This document shows, piece after piece, positions 13,552-20,875 of a DNA stretch of 21,098 nt. A model generated the notes under the pieces. The model was not told where the DNA came from. It worked only from the letters and a program-made list of their open reading frames with translations, and ran no database searches. Positions within the stretch are counted from its first letter, which is position 1. The number at the start of each line of letters is the position of its first letter. Origin of the DNA: Candidatus Campylobacter infans (GTDB lineage: Bacteria > Campylobacterota > Campylobacteria > Campylobacterales > Campylobacteraceae); NCBI GenBank assembly GCA_009827235.1, contig SPMW01000029.1, positions 1-21,098 of the forward strand, in the 5' to 3' direction. The position numbers were made by a program, and so were the translations under genes.

Positions 13552-13944
13552 ATGGCACAAAAAAAAGTAGTAAAGAAAAAAACAGCTAAAAAAAATATAG
13601 CCAAAGGTATAGTTTATATCTCAGCAAGCTTTAATAACACTATGGTTACAGTAACCGATGAAATGGGAAATGCCATAGCGTGGAGCAGTGCTGGTGGTTT
13701 AGGCTTTAAAGGTAGCAAAAAATCAACCCCTTATGCAGCACAACAAGCAGTAGAAGATGCCCTAAACAAAGCCAAAGAACACGGCATTAAAGAAGTAGGC
13801 ATAAAGGTGCAAGGACCAGGATCTGGTCGCGAAACAGCTGTAAAAAGCGTAGGTGGCGTAGAGGGCATTAAGGTTCTTTTCTTAAAAGATATCACGCCAC
13901 TAGCGCACAATGGTTGCCGCCCACCTAAACGCAGAAGAGTTTAA
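13552..13944 (+). CDS. rpsK: 30S ribosomal protein S11
   Basis: A 130-residue S11, part of the small-subunit platform near the Shine-Dalgarno helix. It has a Lys-rich N-terminal extension (residues 1-18), then [47 protein letters not shown] and the conserved end [12 protein letters not shown]. Normal length. AAGGA precedes the ATG. A gap of 116 bp, unusually long for this operon, follows before rpsD. Confidence 0.98.
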   Translation: MAQKKVVKKKTAKKNIAKGIVYISASFNNTMVTVTDEMGNAIAWSSAGGLGFKGSKKSTPYAAQQAVEDALNKAKEHGIKEVGIKVQGPGSGRETAVKSVGGVEGIKVLFLKDITPLAHNGCRPPKRRRV

Positions 13945-14060
13945 GTTAGTGTGTGCTTTACGCAAATATAAAATTTAGCATTCACAAAACTTAATTTTTC
14001 ATTTTTGAATTCTAATTTATATAGAATTCCCTAAATATATAGAAATTCTAAGGATAAAAA
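13945..14060 (+). promoter_or_regulatory. rpsK-rpsD spacer with alternative hairpins before rpsD
   Basis: The other junctions of this operon are under 15 nt; this one is 116 bp. It contains the hairpin GAATTCTA/TAGAATTC (14007-14014 with 14022-14029, 7-nt loop). The same right arm, TAGAATT (14022-14028), can instead pair with AATTCTA at 14044-14050, directly before the rpsD Shine-Dalgarno AAGGA. The two structures exclude each other, so a translational switch for S4 is possible. ATATAGAA repeats could alternatively mark an internal promoter. Confidence 0.4.
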
Positions 14061-14687
14061 ATGGCAAGATATACTGGAGCAGTAGAAAAACTTGAAAGGC
14101 GTCTTGGCGTATCTTTGGCACTAAAAGGTGAGCGTCGTTTAGCTGGCAAAAGCGCACTAGATAAAAGACCTTACGCACCCGGCCAACACGGACAAAGACG
14201 CGCTAAAATTAGCGATTATGGCTTACACCTAAGAGAAAAACAAAAAGCCAAATTTATGTATGGTTTGAGCGAAAAACAATTTCGCCGTTTATTTAGCGAG
14301 GCTGCTAGAAAAGATGGAAATACCGGAGAGCTTTTAGTTACACTTTTAGAGCAACGCTTAGATAATGTAGTTTATAGAATGGGCTTTGCTACAACGCGCC
14401 GCTTTGCTAGACAACTAGTAACTCACGGACATGTGCTAGTAAATGGCAAGCGTGTAGATATACCATCATATCGCGTAGCCGAAGGACAAAAAATAGAAAT
14501 TGCTGAAAAAACTAAGCAAAATCCACAAGTTGTCCGCGCCGTAGAACTAACTAACCAAACTGGCATAGTTGCTTGGGTAGATGTAGATAAAGACAAAAAA
14601 TTTGGAATTTTCACAAGAATTCCACAAAGAGCAGAGCTTACAATCCCAGTAGAAGAGCGCTATATAGTAGAGCTTTACTCAAAATAG
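14061..14687 (+). CDS. rpsD: 30S ribosomal protein S4
   Basis: A 208-residue S4, a primary 16S rRNA binder that nucleates 30S assembly and, in E. coli, represses this operon. Visible: [59 protein letters not shown], and the S4 RNA-binding domain [44 protein letters not shown] (about 95-140). It has no N-terminal zinc-binding cysteines, so it is the C- form. AAGGATAAAAA precedes the ATG. It is 12 nt ahead of rpoA. Confidence 0.98.
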   Translation: MARYTGAVEKLERRLGVSLALKGERRLAGKSALDKRPYAPGQHGQRRAKISDYGLHLREKQKAKFMYGLSEKQFRRLFSEAARKDGNTGELLVTLLEQRLDNVVYRMGFATTRRFARQLVTHGHVLVNGKRVDIPSYRVAEGQKIEIAEKTKQNPQVVRAVELTNQTGIVAWVDVDKDKKFGIFTRIPQRAELTIPVEERYIVELYSK

Positions 14688-14699
14688 TGGGAGGCTCAT

Positions 14700-15716
14700 A
14701 TGAAAAAGGTAACCACAGAAGCATTTACCCCTACTGAAATTTCAGTAGAACAACTAGGCGGAGATAGCGCGAGAATTTCAGCGTGGCCTTTTGAAAATGG
14801 CTACGCAGTAACACTAGCTCACCCTTTACGCCGTTTGCTATATACTAGCACGGTAGGTTTTGCCCCAGTGGGCGTAAAAATCGAAGGCGTAAGCCACGAG
14901 TTTGATTCTATGCGCGGTATGCTTGAAGATGTTACTATTTTTATAGTAAATCTAAAAAATTTACGCTTTAAGCTTAAAAACGGCTCTAAACGAGAAGTAA
15001 TTCATTATGAGTTTGAAGGCCCAAAAGAAATTAGCGGTAAAGATCTAAGCAATAATTTAGTTGAAATTGTAAATGCCGATGCGTATTTAGCTACCATCAA
15101 TGAAGATGCCAAACTTTGCTTTGATTTAATAATAGAAAAAGGCATAGGCTATGTGCCTAGCGAAAATATTAGAGAATATTTAGAAAGCGGATATATCGCA
15201 CTTGATGCGTTCTTTACGCCTGTTAAAAAAGCCGTGTATGAAATACAAAATGTGCTTGTTGAAGATAACCCAGATTACGAAAAAATCGTAATGACAGTTA
15301 CAACCGATGGGCAAATCACACCGCTTGAAGCCTTTAAAAATGGTGTAGAGGCTATGTATAAACAAATGAGCATATTTAACAATGTCTTAAATGTAGATGC
15401 AAATAGCGCTATTAGCACAAGCACAAGCAAAAAAGAACACAGCAAATTATACGAAGATATAGATGGCTTAAATCTTAGCGTTCGTAGCCTAAACTGCCTT
15501 AAAAAAACAGGCTTATCTTTAATAGGCGAGCTAGCTTTAATGACTGAAAGCGAATTAAAAGAGCTTAAAAATTTAGGCAAAAAATCCCTTGATGAAATAA
15601 AAGAAGTGATGGCAGAAATCGGCTATCCTTTTGATAGCGGAGCATTAGAGGGACAAAAAGAGGCAATCCGCAAAAAACTTGCCGAGTTTAAAAAACAAAA
15701 GGAAAGTAAAAAATGA
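14700..15716 (+). CDS. rpoA: RNA polymerase alpha subunit
   Basis: A 338-residue alpha subunit. The N-terminal dimerisation and assembly domain (about 1-232) includes [34 protein letters not shown], and the C-terminal domain (about 253-312) contains [22 protein letters not shown] and [19 protein letters not shown], the UP-element and activator-contact surface (Arg262 corresponds to E. coli Arg265). The linker between them is Ser/Thr/Asn-rich, and a charged Lys-rich tail ends the protein. GGGAGG precedes the ATG. Its stop overlaps the rplQ start by 4 nt (ATGA). Confidence 0.98.
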   Translation: MKKVTTEAFTPTEISVEQLGGDSARISAWPFENGYAVTLAHPLRRLLYTSTVGFAPVGVKIEGVSHEFDSMRGMLEDVTIFIVNLKNLRFKLKNGSKREVIHYEFEGPKEISGKDLSNNLVEIVNADAYLATINEDAKLCFDLIIEKGIGYVPSENIREYLESGYIALDAFFTPVKKAVYEIQNVLVEDNPDYEKIVMTVTTDGQITPLEAFKNGVEAMYKQMSIFNNVLNVDANSAISTSTSKKEHSKLYEDIDGLNLSVRSLNCLKKTGLSLIGELALMTESELKELKNLGKKSLDEIKEVMAEIGYPFDSGALEGQKEAIRKKLAEFKKQKESKK

Positions 15717-16066
15717 GACATAATCACGGATATAGAAAATTAGGGCGCACAAGCTCTCATCGCGCCGCTTTACTTAAAAATCTTAGCATAGCCATTATCA
15801 AAGCTGGTAAAATCGAAACCACCTTACCAAAGGCAAAAGAACTAAGAAGCTATGTAGAAAAACTAATCACAAGAGCTAGAAAAGGTGACAGTCAGGCGCA
15901 CAGAGCTATTTTTGCTAGCTTACAAGATAAAGAAAGTGTTAAAAAGCTAATAGGAGAAATTGCTCCAAAATTTGTAGGCGTAAATGGCGGATATGTTCGT
16001 ATCATCAAAACCCGCACTCGCAAAGGCGATGCTGCTCAAATGGCCTATATAGAGCTTACTAAGTAA
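15713..16066 (+). CDS. rplQ: 50S ribosomal protein L17
   Basis: A 117-residue L17 with the family start [24 protein letters not shown], a central [22 protein letters not shown], and the end [24 protein letters not shown]. It is close to the bacterial norm for the core domain, without a long C-terminal extension. It is translationally coupled to rpoA through a 4-nt overlap and is the last gene of the operon, followed by a clear terminator. Confidence 0.98.
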   Translation: MRHNHGYRKLGRTSSHRAALLKNLSIAIIKAGKIETTLPKAKELRSYVEKLITRARKGDSQAHRAIFASLQDKESVKKLIGEIAPKFVGVNGGYVRIIKTRTRKGDAAQMAYIELTK

Positions 16067-16071
16067 TTTTT

Positions 16072-16091
16072 GTGCTTGCATTAGCAAGCAC
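16072..16091 (+). terminator. Terminator of the rpmJ-rplQ operon
   Basis: Perfect 8-bp stem GTGCTTGC / GCAAGCAC with an ATTA loop, starting 6 nt after the rplQ stop and followed by GCTTCTTTATAAATTTT. Context and stem make it the expected operon end. Confidence 0.75.
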
Positions 16092-16240
16092 GCTTCTTTA
16101 TAAATTTTAAATAAAATTTACTTTTAAAATTTGTGCCAAATTTTAAAGCCTTGTTTAAATTAATATCAAAACCAATCGCCTAAAATTTTCTTTTTAAAAT
16201 GTGCGCCCAAATAAATTTTAAACAGGCATTTTTAAAATAA

Positions 16241-16258
16241 AAGATAAAATTTTATCTT
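16241..16258. promoter_or_regulatory. Perfect 18-bp palindrome upstream of the NifU-like gene
   Basis: AAGATAAAATTTTATCTT reads the same on both strands and lies about 50 bp upstream of the -10 candidate of the NifU-like gene. Size and position suit a dimeric regulator operator, but the AT-rich surroundings raise the chance of a random palindrome. No specific regulator is claimed. Confidence 0.35.
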
Positions 16259-16304
16259 AACTGGCTTTATTTATAAATAATTTATGCTAGCTTTGCTTTA
16301 AATT

Positions 16305-16313
16305 TGCTACAAT
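16305..16313 (+). promoter_or_regulatory. Extended -10 promoter of the NifU-like/polA cluster
   Basis: TGCTACAAT, identical to the gyrA element, followed by GCGCG and about 30 nt upstream of the ATG at 16344. Upstream T-tracts at roughly helical spacing fit the Campylobacter sigma-70 type. Confidence 0.6.
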
Positions 16314-16343
16314 GCGCGCTTAAATTATGATTTAGGCGATAAA

Positions 16344-16604
16344 ATGATACCTTTTAGCGATGAAGAACTTTTAAATCCAGTAAAAGAAAGTTTAAAAAGT
16401 GTTTTGCCTATGCTTGAACGCGATGGTGGCGGTTTAGAGCTAATAGGCATAAAAGAAGGCATTGTGTATTTGCGCTTAATAGGTCATTGCGTGGCTTGCC
16501 CAGCTAGCGATATGACGCTAAAAAACGGCATCGAGCGCCAATTACGCATAGATATTCACCCAGAAATTATAGTAAAAAATGTAAGCAAGGATTTTAAACT
16601 ATGA
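16344..16604 (+). CDS. NifU-like (Nfu domain) Fe-S cluster protein
   Basis: An 86-residue protein consisting only of an Nfu domain (C-terminal domain of NifU). The conserved RDGGGLELIGI (residues 26-36) and GHCVACPASDMTLKNGIE (47-64) are present. Cys49 and Cys52 form the CxxC that, in a dimer, holds a [4Fe-4S] cluster for transfer to target proteins. The usual motif is CxxCPSS, and here it is CVACPAS. It has its own promoter candidate and overlaps the next gene by 4 nt (ATGA). A stand-alone Nfu of this size is known in C. jejuni. Mrp, encoded at 11470, belongs to the same cluster-delivery process. Confidence 0.92.
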   Translation: MIPFSDEELLNPVKESLKSVLPMLERDGGGLELIGIKEGIVYLRLIGHCVACPASDMTLKNGIERQLRIDIHPEIIVKNVSKDFKL

Positions 16605-17320
16605 GCGAAAAAATAGCCACAAAAACAAAGCACGAAATCCCGCAAAATAGCCGCGCCAAAACCGCATTAACTAAAAAAAACATCACCAAACCATCACCCA
16701 TTGCAGCCAAAAACCTTAGCGCAATTCAAAAAAACGCCAAACAAGCACAAAGCGCGCGGGCAAACCGCGCCCGTCAAAAACCCCTAAATTTTAAAATTTT
16801 ACGCCAAAAGGGCATAAGTTTATTTCGCAAAAAACTCTACGATCAAGCAAAAATCGCATTTTGTCTGGCTTACGAGCAAAACCCAAACAATGAACTTTTA
16901 TCTTTTATAGAATTATGCACCTTAGCCAAGCACGATCAAAACGGCGTTAGCGGACTTTTTGAGCTATATTGTGCCAACATTTCAAAAAACCAAGAAAAAA
17001 ATCTAACCCTTATAATTGATATACTTCAAAAAACAACCTACGCCCAAAGCGCGCAATCATCGCAAGATTCTAGCATTAGCTATGAAGATTTTTGTGATAT
17101 TGTGCGAGCAAACGGCGATTTTGGCTCAACCTTTCAAAGAGTTATCCACTCTACGCGCATAGTAATTTCAAATAAAAAATCGCTAGTAGATTTTATCTCG
17201 CGCTTAATTGATAGCGGTTTTACCGATCTTGCCATTCATTATATGGAAACCACGCACACCTACCTTACAAATGAACTAGACGCATTAGCACAAAAATTAA
17301 AGAGCAAAGATGACTTTTAA
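16601..17320 (+). CDS. Hypothetical protein with a TPR-like segment
   Basis: A 239-residue protein. Residues 1-60 are strongly basic (Lys, Arg, Gln, Ala) and likely disordered. Residues about 64-98 (ILRQKGISLFRKKLYDQAKIAFCLAYEQNPN) match a tetratricopeptide-repeat helix pair, a protein-interaction fold. The remainder is predicted helical. There is no signal peptide or membrane helix, so it is probably cytoplasmic; the basic tail could bind nucleic acid or the membrane surface (inference). It starts inside the NifU-like stop (ATGA overlap) and overlaps the next gene by 11 nt. I cannot assign a function. Confidence 0.75.
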   Translation: MSEKIATKTKHEIPQNSRAKTALTKKNITKPSPIAAKNLSAIQKNAKQAQSARANRARQKPLNFKILRQKGISLFRKKLYDQAKIAFCLAYEQNPNNELLSFIELCTLAKHDQNGVSGLFELYCANISKNQEKNLTLIIDILQKTTYAQSAQSSQDSSISYEDFCDIVRANGDFGSTFQRVIHSTRIVISNKKSLVDFISRLIDSGFTDLAIHYMETTHTYLTNELDALAQKLKSKDDF

Positions 17321-17786
17321 TGCCGGATTTTATTATATCGGCTCACTTTTTGGGCTTTTGCGTTTTGAGCTAGCAAGCCTTATAAAAACTGGTTTTGGCG
17401 AGATTAAAATTAGCGATCTTTACAGGCTTTACCCAGATAGCGATTTTAGCGATTTGGGCGAGTTTTGCGCTGATTTTAGCCAAGAAATTTCAATACAATA
17501 TGCTAATTTTTTTATCGGCCCAAAAGATAGCACACTAAGTGATAACACAGGCTTTAAATACAGCATCGAGGGCGAACACATCGGCATTATCAATCTAAGC
17601 GCGCTCACTCAAAACGCCCTTGATACCAAGCTTTTAACCTATCGCCATAACCGCGTATGCTCAAAATTTTCAGAGTTTAATTACGGCCGTAGCGCCCAAT
17701 TTAATGAAAATTTCAAAGTGCTAGAAAAGCACGATAAAATCATAATCGCCGATATTGTGATTTTTAAAAATCACAATTTAGGCTAA
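17310..17786 (+). CDS. Hypothetical protein in the NifU-like/polA cluster
   Basis: I do not recognise this 158-residue protein. It starts 11 nt before the end of the upstream gene, with AAAGAG before the ATG. The N-terminus (NAGFYYIGSLFGLLRFELASLI, residues 4-25) is hydrophobic and amphipathic but too interrupted for a clear membrane helix. The middle is acidic (DLYRLYPDSDFSDLGEF) and the C-terminal half has strand-like hydrophobic stretches ending IIIADIVIFKNHN. No catalytic motif is visible. Tight packing and a coding-like composition support a real gene. Confidence 0.7.
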   Translation: MTFNAGFYYIGSLFGLLRFELASLIKTGFGEIKISDLYRLYPDSDFSDLGEFCADFSQEISIQYANFFIGPKDSTLSDNTGFKYSIEGEHIGIINLSALTQNALDTKLLTYRHNRVCSKFSEFNYGRSAQFNENFKVLEKHDKIIIADIVIFKNHNLG

Positions 17787-17798
17787 ATTTTAAAATTT
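17785..17798. repeat. Intergenic palindrome AAATTTTAAAATTT
   Basis: A 14-bp perfect palindrome in the 48-bp gap after the 158-residue gene. Identical copies occur at 2787-2800, 20983-20996 and 21034-21047, all between genes. Confidence 0.8.
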
Positions 17799-17834
17799 TA
17801 AGCAATAGCGCAAATTTTAAAGCAAAGGACAAAA

Positions 17835-18173
17835 ATGCAAGAAGCCGTTTTTTTGATAACAAATCAAGTTCTTTTTGCGCTTGGGGCTACTTTATTAGCC
17901 TTTATTTGCGCCTTGCCCGGCTTTTTGATAGATTTATTTTATGATATTAGCAAGTATAAGAATTATTTATTTTTTGGCTTTGCTTTAATTGTGGCTTTCA
18001 TAAACACCATTAAAAACGGCATAGATTCTGGCTTTTTGATAAATATCTTGCTTAATTTAGCCGTGGTTTATTTTGGTCTTTTGATTTTAATTGCCTTTAA
18101 AAATATGGCTTCGCGTTTTGGAGCGTGTAAAATGTGCGATAAAATCAAAGCAAAACTAAGGAAAAAAATATGA
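17835..18173 (+). CDS. Small integral membrane protein upstream of polA
   Basis: A 112-residue protein with three likely membrane helices at about residues 11-35, 43-58 and 68-89, and a basic C-terminal tail with CKMC (Cys98, Cys101) and KIKAKLRKK, probably on the cytoplasmic side. A good AAAGGA site precedes the ATG, and the gene overlaps polA by 4 nt (ATGA), so the two are probably co-translated. I do not recognise the family. The CxxC could bind metal or be redox-active, but two cysteines alone are weak evidence. Confidence 0.75.
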   Translation: MQEAVFLITNQVLFALGATLLAFICALPGFLIDLFYDISKYKNYLFFGFALIVAFINTIKNGIDSGFLINILLNLAVVYFGLLILIAFKNMASRFGACKMCDKIKAKLRKKI

Positions 18174-20875
18174 AAATTTTAAATATAATAGACTCTTTTG
18201 GCTTTTTTTTTAGATTATTTTATGCGATGAATTCGCTAAAAAGTAGCGATGGCAAGCCAAGCGGTATGGTAAATGGATTTGCAAATTTTATTAGCAAGCT
18301 AAAAAGCGATTTTGCTAGCGATTATATAGTATTTGCCCTAGATAGTGGTGGTGATACTTTTAGAAGTAAAATTTACCCAAACTACAAAAAAAACCGCCAA
18401 AGCCCGCCAAATGAATTAAAAGAACAACTAAGCGTTTGTATTCAAATGATACAAGATATGGGTTTTGCGAGCCTAGGCATAAAGGGCTATGAAGCCGATG
18501 ATATCATCGCTAGCTTTGTGCGAGCATACAAAAGCGAGCTTAAAATCAACATTTTAAGCCACGATAAAGATTTATACCAGCTAATAGATGAAAATGTAAG
18601 CATCATCTCCCCAGCTACCAAAACGCGCTACAATCGCGATGGCTGCTATGAAAAATACGGCATTTACCCAGAGCAAGTTAGAGATTTTTTAGCAATCACA
18701 GGCGATACATCAGATAATATCCCAGGCGTGCGTGGCATAGGCGATAAAGGCGCAAAAACCTTGCTCCAAACTTACACAAATCTAGAAAATATCTACGCAA
18801 ATATCGATCAAATCGCAAACGAGCGGAGCAAAAAATGCCTAATTCAAAGCAAAGAAAACGCCTTTTTATCGCGCCAATTAGTAGAACTTTATGATAAATT
18901 AGAAATTTTAAGCTTACAAGATTGCCTCTACCCAGCAAGCAACCCATTAGAGCGCGTTATACCAACGCTTCAAAGCTATTCGCTTAATAAAATACTATCA
19001 AGCTTAAATTTAAGCGCGCAAGCCAAAAATTTTAACGCCAATAATCAAAATTTTAACGCCCAAAACCCAAATTTTAACGCCCAAAAAAGCCAAGAAAATC
19101 AAACAAACACAAATCAAAATTTCACAGCCCCTGCTTTTACTCTAATCAGCGATGAAAACGCCCTAAACTCCGCCCTTGATAGCATAAATGAAAACTCAAA
19201 AATAGCCCTTAATCTAATATCAAGCACCCAAAATTCCTACACCAAAATCACAGGTTTTAGCTTTGCTTTTAATTTAAATGAAGTTTTTTATGTAAGCATG
19301 GGGCATAATTATTTAGTTCAAAGCACGCAAATTAGCCAAAGCGTTGCCAAGCGAGCCTTAGAGCGCATTTTAAAAGCCAAAGTAATAAGCCATAATATTA
19401 AAGATGATTTTGAAATTTTAAAAAATTCCTTTAATTTTGATTTAGCTCAAAATTACGCCGATACAATGATTTTAGCGTGGCTTAGCGACCCGCAAAGCAA
19501 ATTAGAGCTAGAAAATTTAGCAAGCAAAATTTTAAATTACCAAATGCTTAAACACGACCCAAAACAAGGCAATTTTTCTAGTATGGATCCAAAAATTTGT
19601 AAAGATTTTGCTTGCCAACGCGCTTATATCACCCTTAGACTTTATGAGCATTTTATGCTTAGCTTGCCACAAGATCTTTTAAAGCTAGCAAACGAGCTAG
19701 AATTCCCATTTATCCGCACCTTATTTAATATGCAACAATGCGGAATCACACTAAACATTCAAGCCACAAAAAATCTCTCAAACAGCCTCCAAGAGCGCAT
19801 TAGAGGCCTTAGAGATGAAATTTACGCCCTAGCAAACGAAAGCTTTAATATCAATTCACCCAAACAATTAGCCAGCGTGCTTTTTTCTAAACTAGGCTTA
19901 GAAGCAAGCAAAAAAACAAAAACAGGTTACAGCACCGATGAAAGCGTGCTTTTAGCCATTAAAAATGCGCATCCAATCGTGCCAAAAATTTTAGAATACC
20001 GCGAACTTTTTAAGCTAGAAAGCACTTATTGCCAGCCACTTATCACCCTAGCTAGCAAAGACGCTAAAAGCAAGATTTACACGCATTTTAGCCAAACAGG
20101 CACAGCCACAGGTCGCCTAAGTAGCGCAAATCCAAATCTCCAAAATATCCCAGCCCGTGGCGATCTAGCAAATGATATGCGCTCGTGTTTTATCGCGCGC
20201 GATGGCTACATTTTGGCATCGCTTGATTATTCGCAAATCGAACTTAGACTTTTGGCGCATTTTAGCGGTGATAAGGCCTTGCTTAGGGCATTTAAAAATG
20301 GCGAGGATATTCACATGCGCACGGCTATTTCGATATTTAAAGATGATTTAAAAGAGCACCGCGCCATAGCTAAGAGCATAAATTTTGGCTTAATTTATGG
20401 TATGGGCGCAAGACGCCTAGCAAGCCAGCTAAACATCAGCACCCAAGAGGCCAAAGATTATATAGCGCGCTATTTCAACGCTTTTGGCACGGTAAAAAGC
20501 TACCTTTCTAGCATAAAAGACAGCGCGCATAAAAATGGCTTTGTAAGCACGATTTTAGGGCGCAAACGCATTTTTGATTTTGCCTTTGCTAATGAAAGAG
20601 AAATAGCAATGTATGAGCGCGAAGCCGTAAATACGGTATTTCAAGGCTCAGCAGCTGATATTATAAAACTAGCGATGAATAAAATCACGCCTTTATTAAA
20701 TGATGATTTTAGGCTAATCTTACAAATCCACGATGAATTGATTTTTGAATTAAAACAAGAGCTAGCAAGCACGCATTTAGCGCACGCACAAGAGATTATG
20801 CAAAATGCTTGCGCGCTTAGCGTGCCTTTGCTTACCACATTAAGCACGGGCAAAACCTGGGGGCAATTAAAATAA
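18170..20875 (+). CDS. polA: DNA polymerase I, with degenerate proofreading domain
   Basis: A 901-residue Pol I for Okazaki-fragment maturation and gap repair. The 5' nuclease domain (1 to about 285) has FALDSGGDTFRSKIYPNYKKNR (55-76), GYEADDIIASF (106-116), SHDKDL (130-135) and GDTSDNIPGVRGIGDKGAKTLL (178-199). A repetitive NFNA linker (287-304) follows. The 3'-5' exonuclease-like domain (about 322-495) lacks the Exo I acidic pair (IALNLISST, 345-353) and the Exo III Tyr/Asp; only an Exo II-like NIKDDF (409-414) remains, so proofreading is probably absent. Polymerase motifs are intact: TATGRLSSANPNLQNIP (645-661), motif A LDYSQIELR with Asp686, O-helix RAIAKSINFGLIYG with Phe739, and motif C IHDELIFE with Asp855 and Glu856. 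A T9 run lies in codons 12-14. Confidence 0.97.
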   Translation: MKILNIIDSFGFFFRLFYAMNSLKSSDGKPSGMVNGFANFISKLKSDFASDYIVFALDSGGDTFRSKIYPNYKKNRQSPPNELKEQLSVCIQMIQDMGFASLGIKGYEADDIIASFVRAYKSELKINILSHDKDLYQLIDENVSIISPATKTRYNRDGCYEKYGIYPEQVRDFLAITGDTSDNIPGVRGIGDKGAKTLLQTYTNLENIYANIDQIANERSKKCLIQSKENAFLSRQLVELYDKLEILSLQDCLYPASNPLERVIPTLQSYSLNKILSSLNLSAQAKNFNANNQNFNAQNPNFNAQKSQENQTNTNQNFTAPAFTLISDENALNSALDSINENSKIALNLISSTQNSYTKITGFSFAFNLNEVFYVSMGHNYLVQSTQISQSVAKRALERILKAKVISHNIKDDFEILKNSFNFDLAQNYADTMILAWLSDPQSKLELENLASKILNYQMLKHDPKQGNFSSMDPKICKDFACQRAYITLRLYEHFMLSLPQDLLKLANELEFPFIRTLFNMQQCGITLNIQATKNLSNSLQERIRGLRDEIYALANESFNINSPKQLASVLFSKLGLEASKKTKTGYSTDESVLLAIKNAHPIVPKILEYRELFKLESTYCQPLITLASKDAKSKIYTHFSQTGTATGRLSSANPNLQNIPARGDLANDMRSCFIARDGYILASLDYSQIELRLLAHFSGDKALLRAFKNGEDIHMRTAISIFKDDLKEHRAIAKSINFGLIYGMGARRLASQLNISTQEAKDYIARYFNAFGTVKSYLSSIKDSAHKNGFVSTILGRKRIFDFAFANEREIAMYEREAVNTVFQGSAADIIKLAMNKITPLLNDDFRLILQIHDELIFELKQELASTHLAHAQEIMQNACALSVPLLTTLSTGKTWGQLK
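19027..19081. repeat. 21-bp-period tandem repeat in the polA linker
   Basis: AAATTTTAACGCC occurs at 19027-19039, 19048-19060 and 19069-19081, exactly 21 bp apart, with variable bases between. It encodes a seven-residue repeat containing NFNA in the linker joining the 5' nuclease and exonuclease-like domains, so changes in copy number would stay in frame. Confidence 0.9.
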
